A DNA stretch of 11,927 nucleotides from CAUTXO01 sp963542625 (lineage in GTDB: Bacteria; Campylobacterota; Campylobacteria; Campylobacterales; SZUA-545), in NCBI GenBank assembly GCA_963542625.1, contig CAUTXO010000049.1:1-11927 (forward strand), in the 5' to 3' direction. Both the position numbers and the translations under genes were made by a program. Below the pieces are notes generated by a model that was given only the letters and a program-made list of their open reading frames with translations, did no database searches and was not told the DNA's origin. This document shows positions 6,548 to 11,927 of this stretch, one piece after another; the first letter of the stretch is position 1; every line of letters begins with the position of its first letter.

Positions 6548-7915
6548 TCATTCCCCGTCTATTATTTCTATGGCTTTTTTTATTGGCCGTTCGATGTTGA
6601 ATTTTATCCAATTATCGTCAAGCCATTCAATCGGCCTAACCGGCACGCCCTGCACGCGCAACTCAAAATGCAAGTGGTCGCCAAGCGCTAGGCCTGTTTT
6701 GCCCGTCGTTGCGATGATTTGGTCTTTTTTTACCACGCTGCCGGGTTTTACGTTTATTTCATCGCAATGCCCGTAGATGGTGTATAGACCAAGCCCGTGA
6801 TACAGGGCTATCATCTTGCCATAAACGCCGTTGTAGTCAGCATAGACAACCTTTGCCGGGTTGCTTGCAAAGACGCTTCCGTTTTGATTGTTAGCAATAT
6901 CTATACCCAAATGGTAGGACTCACTGATTGGCTTATTGTCAAAGTAAAAGTAGCGGTGGTCGCCAAATGAGCCAACTTTTAGGTAGTGCTTAAGCGGCTC
7001 AAAGCGCTCAAGGCTTAGGTTTGTTAGCTTTGCTTCAAGCACGGATCTTGTGTTTTTAACGATTGTGTTCTCGGCTTTTTTGCGCAGATCTTCGTTAATT
7101 TTTATAAATCTCTCAAGCGCGCCTTGCTCGGCACCTTTGAAATTCTCCGCGTAAAGCTCGACTATCTTGCCGTTTAAAAAGCCATTTGAGAGCTTGATTT
7201 TGGAGGTTTGATACTTGACGTTTTTATTTAAAAAGCCTATTTGCTTTTGCGCCACGTTGTTTGCTTTATCCACCGCGTGAATGTAGGCTTTGAAGCCGCG
7301 CGTCCTAAGATCTCTGGCAATTAGCGCGATGTAATAGTCCTTTTTGTAAAAGCGCACGGGCTTGAATTCATCGCCAAAGTTTGTAACGATTTTTGTTGAT
7401 TGCAAGTTTTCATCGTAGGCTTTGTAGATTACCACCGCTGCGCCGCCTAGGCTGATTGCGTAGGATTTTGCGATGATGTCGATGTTTGGCTTTTGCCTGT
7501 CTAGGACAATATCCGTTAAGATCTTGCTCTTGTTGCCAGTGCCAAAATTCCAAAAGCTTTCATCGCTAACTTCTATTGATAGCTTTGTTTTGCCCTTTGG
7601 AAAAAATGTGCGCGCGGGGAAATAAACGTTGATGTCAAGCAGTTTTTCGCCGTTTGCGTTTTTTTCAAGCAGCTTGATTTGCCCGTCTTCTTTGATGAGA
7701 TTTACGGAGTATGATTTTATGCCAGAATCATCTTGCAGCCGTATTTTGATTGGATCTTTTAGGTTCCAGTAGAGCTTTTTATCCACAGAGATCTTGGGCG
7801 CTTGCCGCTCAAAAAAGGGCGATTTATACACAAAAATAACCGCAAAAACTATAAACACACCCGCGGCGTATTGCAAAAAGCGGTTTTTTTTAATCGTTCT
7901 TTTGTAGTAATACAT
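6548..7915 (-). CDS. membrane-anchored M23/LytM peptidoglycan endopeptidase
   Basis: A 455-residue zinc metallopeptidase that should cut peptide cross-links in the periplasm. A short basic tail and one membrane segment (about 14-30) anchor it. A long beta-rich region (40-240), with two stretches resembling Ig-like or inhibitory domains, precedes a helical linker (258-308) and the C-terminal LytM domain. The active-site set is complete: His335 and Asp339 in YHLGIDIA, His383 in YGHCD, His414 and His416 in GDHLHFELR. Such enzymes set helical cell shape in Helicobacter and Campylobacter (Csd/Pgp families), but I cannot match this one to a named member. The ATG start is 17 bases after the preceding stop with only a weak GAAAG site. 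An A8 run (7884-7891) lies in codons 9-11. Confidence 0.93.
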   Translation of the reverse strand: MYYYKRTIKKNRFLQYAAGVFIVFAVIFVYKSPFFERQAPKISVDKKLYWNLKDPIKIRLQDDSGIKSYSVNLIKEDGQIKLLEKNANGEKLLDINVYFPARTFFPKGKTKLSIEVSDESFWNFGTGNKSKILTDIVLDRQKPNIDIIAKSYAISLGGAAVVIYKAYDENLQSTKIVTNFGDEFKPVRFYKKDYYIALIARDLRTRGFKAYIHAVDKANNVAQKQIGFLNKNVKYQTSKIKLSNGFLNGKIVELYAENFKGAEQGALERFIKINEDLRKKAENTIVKNTRSVLEAKLTNLSLERFEPLKHYLKVGSFGDHRYFYFDNKPISESYHLGIDIANNQNGSVFASNPAKVVYADYNGVYGKMIALYHGLGLYTIYGHCDEINVKPGSVVKKDQIIATTGKTGLALGDHLHFELRVQGVPVRPIEWLDDNWIKFNIERPIKKAIEIIDGE

Positions 7916-7932
7916 CGATTAGGCTTTCATCG

Positions 7933-8349
7933 CTATTTGTATTCTTTTATGTAGCAAGCCACAGCCTGTAATTTTAGTTTTGCCTTGCCGATTTTCATAT
8001 CTTCAAGCATTTTTGACGTAAGCGTGGAGATCTTCGTCGCGAATGTTTGCTCTAAGATCTCGTCTTTTTTGTTCTCGTCCTTGCCTATGCAAACGACCTT
8101 AATGGCGTTTATGCTTTTTGCGCCGTTATTGGAGATGACAAAGTCCGTCAAAAGCGTGTTTTCTTTTTGCTTCCAAGACAAAAACACGGCGTGGATCTTA
8201 GCCATTTGCGCGTTTTGCTCGTCTTGCAGCATTTTTTCCATTTTTGCTTCTTGCGTCCTTTGCTCTAGGCTTGGCGATAGGCTAAAGAGCAAAATAATCG
8301 CCGCTAGGATTAAAACGGCGGTAAAAATTGTTCTTTTCTCGTTTTTCAT
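7933..8349 (-). CDS. uncharacterised single-pass membrane protein
   Basis: A 138-residue protein with an N-terminal membrane segment (about 8-25), a charged helical stretch (28-52, QRTQEAKMEKMLQDEQNAQ) and a soluble domain of predicted beta-sandwich type. That domain contains LTDFVISNNGAKSINAIKVV and ends in LKLQAVACYIKEYK. The ISNNG and paired-strand layout recalls small extracytoplasmic FxLYD-like domains, but I would not assign the family. Topology predicts a periplasmic C-terminus, the same as the M23 enzyme encoded next, so partnership is plausible. Its ATG overlaps the upstream TGA as ATGA (8346-8349), implying coupled translation. Confidence 0.82.
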   Translation of the reverse strand: MKNEKRTIFTAVLILAAIILLFSLSPSLEQRTQEAKMEKMLQDEQNAQMAKIHAVFLSWKQKENTLLTDFVISNNGAKSINAIKVVCIGKDENKKDEILEQTFATKISTLTSKMLEDMKIGKAKLKLQAVACYIKEYK

Positions 8350-8552
8350 ACGTTTAGCAGGCCTTGTATCGTCTTGCTAAGATCTTTTAGATCTTGATTT
8401 AAAACGCTAGCGTCTATGATGGCCCTAAGATCCCCGTCAATGACTTTCTCGGCGCTTTTTTCTAGGCTTTCCATATCAAGCAGGGCTTTTTCTTGCTTGG
8501 CAAACTCGGCTTTTATGGCGCCAAGCTCATTTAAGGCGGCGGTTTTATCCAT
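8346..8552 (-). CDS. uncharacterised 68-residue helical protein
   Basis: A small, probably all-helical cytoplasmic protein, with heptad-like leucines in EFAKQEKALLDMESLEKSAEKV and again in LNQDLKDLSKTIQGLL; no signal peptide or membrane segment. I do not recognise a family. It is supported as a real gene by its position: its ATG overlaps the upstream gene by eight bases (ATGGATAA) and its stop overlaps the next start as ATGA, so it fills the operon without a gap. Size and acidity would fit an adaptor or chaperone-like partner, but nothing in the sequence proves this. Confidence 0.72.
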   Translation of the reverse strand: MDKTAALNELGAIKAEFAKQEKALLDMESLEKSAEKVIDGDLRAIIDASVLNQDLKDLSKTIQGLLNV

Positions 8553-9036
8553 AGATCTTGGCGTCTTTCATATCCATTTTGTAAAGAATGTCCTCTAAAA
8601 ATTCCATAAAGCTGTTTTGTTTTTTAGGATTTAGCAGCCGTTTATTGTTTTTCATCACGTCGTCAAAGGTATCCACAAGCAGTTTTTTAGCGTAATTTTG
8701 CTTGTTTTCGTCGTTTTGTTTTAGCTTATCCGCGATGAAATTCGTCGTATCTTCTTGCGTTTTGCTCGCTTCTTCTTTGTAAAACTCTTCAATCATCGGG
8801 CGGATTAGTTTCATCATATCGTTAATTTCTTTCTTGTCTTGCTCGCTTAGCCCGTTGTGCTCGATTTTAAATTGAAAGCGCTCAAGGCTTGCAAAGCTAT
8901 AACTAAACGCCTTGCCGTCGTCCGATGTTTTTAGCTCGCGCTTTTTCGCCTTATATAAATTAATGTTGATTTTATCGCCAGAGCTTGTTTGGAAACTGAA
9001 GTTTTTCTTGCTTTGATTAAGATCTAGTGCCTGCAT
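8545..9036 (-). CDS. uncharacterised 163-residue protein
   Basis: No signal peptide or membrane segment is seen. The N-terminal third is beta-prone (KNFSFQTSSGDKININLYKA, FSYSFASLERFQFKIEHNG). The rest is helical and charged (LSEQDKKEINDMMKLIRPMIEEF, then DTTNFIADKLKQN). The layout of a short amphipathic beta domain followed by LSEQDKKEI recalls DUF5610-like proteins of unknown role, but that is memory-based and tentative. The ATG is well supported by AAAGGA six bases upstream, and the gene begins inside the last 13 bases of miaA. It is likely co-translated with the 68-residue gene. Confidence 0.8.
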   Translation of the reverse strand: MQALDLNQSKKNFSFQTSSGDKININLYKAKKRELKTSDDGKAFSYSFASLERFQFKIEHNGLSEQDKKEINDMMKLIRPMIEEFYKEEASKTQEDTTNFIADKLKQNDENKQNYAKKLLVDTFDDVMKNNKRLLNPKKQNSFMEFLEDILYKMDMKDAKIYG

Positions 9037-9908
9037 AGCAATTCCTTTAAAATTTTTTCTTTCGGTAATCTTTTTACGTTTTTAAATTGCGCCTTGTTGA
9101 AGGTGTCTTGTCTTTTGGCAAGTTGCAAGGTGTGCGTTTTGATTAAGCTCTTGCACCCCTCAAGTGAAATTTTAGCATTTAAATACTCATAGCATTCCTT
9201 TAGCCCTATGGATCTAAGCGGCCGCGTGCTCATACCGTATTTGCGCTCCAAAAAACAAGCTTCATTAATTAGCCCGCTAGCAAACATTTGCTCTGTTCTT
9301 GCGTCGATGTTTTTTGCCAGCTCATCTTTTGAAATTTCAATGCAGAAAAGATCGACATCGCCAATGATTTTTTGAGTTGGGTTGCGCTCAAACCAAAGCG
9401 TCGGCGTCACTCCAGCGCTTAATATAATGTAAAGGGCTTTTTGAATTCTATACGTATCATTGCGGTTGATTTTTTTTGCAAAGGCGGGGTCGGTGCGCTC
9501 CAAAAATTCATACGCCCGGCTTAGATCTTGCATTAGGGCTTCTAGCTTGTCTTGATTTTTAGGCTCGGGCATTTTGGATATGCCATCAAGCAGCATTTTT
9601 AGGTAAAAGCTCGTGCCGCCGGTGATTATTAAGGCGCTAGCGCTCTCTTGCGCGGCTTTTAGCGCCCGGCGGTAAATATCAAAAAACTGCATAACGCTAA
9701 AGTCTTCATTAATAAAGATCTCATCAATGCCAAAGTATTTTATGCGCGCTAGATCATCTCGCCCCGGTTTTGCCGAAGCTATGTCTATTTCTTTATAAAC
9801 GCAAAGGGAGTCTAAAGATAAAATCACCGCGCCAAGCTCACTAGCTAGCTTGTTTGCAAGATCTGTCTTGCCGCTAGCCGTTTGCCCTATGATTGCTAGT
9901 TGTTTCAT
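9024..9908 (-). CDS. miaA: tRNA dimethylallyltransferase
   Basis: Transfers a dimethylallyl group to N6 of A37 in tRNAs reading UNN codons, the first step to i6A/ms2i6A; cytoplasmic. The 294-residue chain from the ATG at 9908 is full length. It shows the P-loop GQTASGKT (8-15), SLDSLCVYKEIDIASAKP (31-48) with the catalytic Asp33, ITGGTSFYLK (95-104), LRSIGLKE (231-238) and the C-terminal AKRQDTF. An in-frame TTG at 9926 would add six residues without family support. As first gene of the operon it puts tRNA modification ahead of envelope genes, more likely a fixed gene order than a functional link. Its 5' end faces a DUF342 gene 36 bases away. Confidence 0.97.
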   Translation of the reverse strand: MKQLAIIGQTASGKTDLANKLASELGAVILSLDSLCVYKEIDIASAKPGRDDLARIKYFGIDEIFINEDFSVMQFFDIYRRALKAAQESASALIITGGTSFYLKMLLDGISKMPEPKNQDKLEALMQDLSRAYEFLERTDPAFAKKINRNDTYRIQKALYIILSAGVTPTLWFERNPTQKIIGDVDLFCIEISKDELAKNIDARTEQMFASGLINEACFLERKYGMSTRPLRSIGLKECYEYLNAKISLEGCKSLIKTHTLQLAKRQDTFNKAQFKNVKRLPKEKILKELLCRH

Positions 9909-9944
9909 AGGCTTAGAGTATATCAAATTGGATATAATAAGGCC
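9909..9944. promoter_or_regulatory. compact divergent promoter between miaA and the DUF342 gene
   Basis: Only 36 bases separate the two start codons. On the plus strand a perfect TATAAT sits at 9933-9938. With standard -12 to -7 spacing, +1 would be 9945, the G of the GTG start. On the minus strand TATACT (9922-9917) and TTATTATAT (about 9940-9932) are -10 candidates for miaA. The two promoters overlap, so the genes may compete for polymerase. No -35 boxes are evident. Confidence 0.55.
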
Positions 9945-11651
9945 GTGAGCGATAATACTTTAATAGAAACCGACGACATAAAGCGCGAGCTTGCGCTGTT
10001 TGCAAAAGCAAATTCCATAGAAGCAGGGCTACTAGATTTTAATCTAATAAGCTACAAAACGCTTCTAAAAACGCCCGCGGGCAAGGAAAGCGCAAAAGAA
10101 GTGGCTAAAGAAAAGCTGGCGTTTTATGAAAACCGCCCCGAGCTGATTTTGGGCGAGAGTATGGAGTTTTTCCAGCGCTATTTCATCGAGATCTTAAGCG
10201 CAAAAGAAAATCCGTTTTTTAGCCTTGAGTATCGCATTGATTATAGCCGGCACGGATCTTGCGCGGATCTTGTGGTGCTCCCAGCGTCCGCTTTTAACCT
10301 AGACGCAAACAAAACAGAATTTTACAGGATTTTATACAAGGAGATCTTGAAAATAAAAGCCCTAAACGGCATTCTTATTGATATGTTTTCAGACAAAACC
10401 GTTGCGGATCTTAAGCCATTTGTTATCAACCTTTTCAAAGCGGGCGGCTTAGCGCGCGAGTGGCGCATAAACCTTTTTACCGGGCTAGAGCCAAAGGAAT
10501 CCAGAGAAGCTTACTTGCTTGAATTTTACAAGCAAAAGGAGCCAGCGCAAGAAGACGGGCAAAAGGACGATTGCCTAATCATCGTTGAAAAAGACGAGCT
10601 CATCTTAGAATACAAAAAGCCGATTTTTGGCAAAAATGGCTTTAGCGCGCGCGGGGAGATCTTGCACTTTGAGCTTAGCGCGCCGCAAGAAGGCCTAGCC
10701 TTTAGAGCTGACGGGCAAACGATTTCTACCGTAGAAGAAAGCGATTTTGTGCGCTTTTACGCTAAGGTCAAGGGCTACGTCAAGCTAAGCGGCAAGATCT
10801 TAAGCATTGAAAAGCGTTACGTGGTGTCCGAAGTGAAAAAAACGACGAACAACAACGTAACAAGAGACGAGATAAACAATATAGAAGTCATCGTAAATGA
10901 AGCGGATCTAACCAAAGACGGCGTCGGCGACGGCGTAGAGCTCATATCCGAGCGCGTGAAAATTACCGGCGCTGTTGGCACAAACGCTGTGCTAAAGGCA
11001 AAGGAAGTTTGCATAGAGGGTATGACGCACTCAAAGGCTAGCATTTTTGCCAAGCAAGCGCGCATTAACAGGCATTTGGGCGTTGTTAGAGCAAGCAGCG
11101 TTGAGATAGAAAGTTTAGAAGGCGGGGTCGTTTATGCGACGACGGCTAAGGTGCGCAATGTGGTCTCCGGCGTAATTTGCGCGGAGACGGTGGAGATTGG
11201 CTTGCTAAAAAATCACGCCAAGATTTACGGCGCCGAGCGCATTACCATAGAGCGGCTAGAGGGCGAAGACAACACAATCGGCATAGACGTAACAAAAATC
11301 GAGACGCTAAAGAAAAAGATCCACTTCTACAAAGAAGAAATTCAAGAGTTTAAAGACCGCTATAACCGCCTGAAAAAGTTTGAAAAATACAAAGACAAGG
11401 CGCTAGCGATTGCCGCTGTGATTAGAAAAAAGCAAGAAGAGCTAAAGTCGAGCCTTTTTAGCCCATACGCGGCAAAAATCAGCATAGGATCCAAGCCAAG
11501 CGGCGTGAATACGATTTATTTTTTTGACTACTTCAAAAACACCAAAATCGCCTACAAAACCTTGCAAAATCAAACGCCCGGCGAGTTTTACATCACAGAA
11601 GAAAACGGCTTTGTCGTTATGCACCCAGTGAATGTGAAGCTTAAGATCTAA
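9945..11651 (+). CDS. DUF342 / FapA-like beta-helix protein
   Basis: A 568-residue cytoplasmic protein of the DUF342 family, which includes polar/flagellar assembly factor FapA. Its own N-terminal domain (1-200) contains DFNLISYKTLLK. The DUF342 body begins near EKDELILEYKKPIFGKNGF (215-233), the position of the family's PxxGxxGxxxxG motif. It continues as repeated short strands typical of a right-handed beta-helix (about 335-447: VELISERVKITGAV, KAKEVCIEG, SSVEIESLEGG). A coiled coil follows (450-502), then a beta-rich tail. The GTG start is preferred: AAGG is only two bases upstream, and the first ATG (codon 73) would delete conserved sequence. A leaderless transcript is possible. Family assignment is good; a flagellar role is inferred from the family only. 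Confidence 0.87.
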   Translation: MSDNTLIETDDIKRELALFAKANSIEAGLLDFNLISYKTLLKTPAGKESAKEVAKEKLAFYENRPELILGESMEFFQRYFIEILSAKENPFFSLEYRIDYSRHGSCADLVVLPASAFNLDANKTEFYRILYKEILKIKALNGILIDMFSDKTVADLKPFVINLFKAGGLAREWRINLFTGLEPKESREAYLLEFYKQKEPAQEDGQKDDCLIIVEKDELILEYKKPIFGKNGFSARGEILHFELSAPQEGLAFRADGQTISTVEESDFVRFYAKVKGYVKLSGKILSIEKRYVVSEVKKTTNNNVTRDEINNIEVIVNEADLTKDGVGDGVELISERVKITGAVGTNAVLKAKEVCIEGMTHSKASIFAKQARINRHLGVVRASSVEIESLEGGVVYATTAKVRNVVSGVICAETVEIGLLKNHAKIYGAERITIERLEGEDNTIGIDVTKIETLKKKIHFYKEEIQEFKDRYNRLKKFEKYKDKALAIAAVIRKKQEELKSSLFSPYAAKISIGSKPSGVNTIYFFDYFKNTKIAYKTLQNQTPGEFYITEENGFVVMHPVNVKLKI

Positions 11652-11865
11652 GGGCTTTTATTCTCTTTACCACGCCCCGCGCTTGCATTTGCTATGGATT
11701 TAGCGCACGAAGTTTGCACTCATCTTTGTTTGATTGCTACCAAAACTAAACCTAAAGAACTTTAATTGTTAGTTTCCGGCAAGATCTTAGTTTTTATGTT
11801 GAAATTATTATTGTTTGGCAAAGATACTAGCGCAAGACTTTAAGCGGATTAGTAAATAAGATTCA

Positions 11866-11893
11866 CAAAGGGTTATCGCTTGATAGCCCTTTG
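11866..11893 (+). other. 12-bp hairpin in the leader of the last gene
   Basis: CAAAGGGTTATC, loop GCTT and GATAGCCCTTTG pair over 12 positions with one G-U. No U-tract follows, so it is not an intrinsic terminator for the DUF342 gene on the plus strand. It ends five bases before the A-rich ribosome site (AAGGA, 11899-11903) of the gene at 11909. It would lie in that mRNA's 5' leader and could stabilise it or control ribosome access. The rest of 11652-11908 is AT-rich and has no gene I can see. Confidence 0.6.
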
Positions 11894-11908
11894 GAAAAAA
11901 GGAACAAA

Positions 11909-11927
11909 ATGCTAAATACGGCAGAGA
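11909..11927 (+). CDS. start of an unidentified gene, cut by the window end
   Basis: ATG at 11909 is preceded by AAGGA at a spacing of five bases and opens the frame MLNTAE before the window ends. The strong ribosome site and the structured leader make a real, possibly well-expressed gene likely. Six residues are too few for any identification. Confidence 0.6.

Noticed and set aside
7779..7787. Perfect DnaA-box sequence TTATCCACA
   Set aside because: It is a single site inside the M23 coding region, explained by the codons for Val-Asp-Lys. There is no cluster, AT-rich unwinding region or dnaA nearby.
11815..11835. Sigma-54 type promoter (GG...GC) upstream of the last gene
   Set aside because: The GG-to-GC spacing is 11 rather than the required 10, and the TGGCAC/TTGC flanks are poor.

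Overview
The window looks like chromosomal DNA of a Campylobacterota (epsilonproteobacterial) organism in the Helicobacter/Campylobacter sphere, of moderate GC. This rests on the style of TopA (zinc-ribbon tail), MiaA, the DUF342/FapA-like protein and the YaaW/UPF0174 relative, on AT-rich start regions, and on dense overlapping operons. I cannot name a species. There is no rRNA, tRNA, CRISPR array, transposase or phage gene.

Layout. Positions 36-443 (minus) encode an RDD-family membrane protein, divergent from topA (550-2754, plus), which starts at TTG behind a strong Shine-Dalgarno. Next comes a 948-bp stretch without a gene (2755-3702), saturated with the palindrome AGATCT and with degenerate direct repeats. 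After it, on the minus strand, lies a yaaW/UPF0174 gene broken by a single-base frameshift (3703-4421), then a 390-bp non-coding stretch with a GC-rich inverted repeat.

The main block is a compact minus-strand operon of eight genes read from 9908 down to 4812. In order: miaA (tRNA dimethylallyltransferase); an uncharacterised 163-aa protein; a 68-aa helical protein; a 138-aa single-pass membrane protein; a membrane-anchored M23/LytM peptidase; a secreted subtilase propeptide-like protein with no catalytic domain; a lipoprotein subtilase (S8) with no propeptide; and a 96-aa exported protein. Junctions are overlaps of 13, 8, 4, 4 and 4 nt and gaps of 17 and 1 nt, so translational coupling is likely. 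The last three genes look like a protease whose inhibitor/chaperone prodomain is a separate secreted polypeptide, plus a small exported partner. Together with the M23 enzyme they suggest an envelope-remodelling or envelope proteolysis module.

miaA is divergent from a DUF342/FapA-like gene (9945-11651, plus) across only 36 bp. A perfect TATAAT is placed so that transcription would begin at the GTG start codon. After 257 non-coding bases with a 12-bp hairpin, a new plus-strand gene starts at 11909 and leaves the window.

Points most worth a second look: the split propeptide/subtilase cassette, the HIP1- or uptake-sequence-like abundance of AGATCT(T) and its dense cluster after topA, and the frameshifted yaaW.
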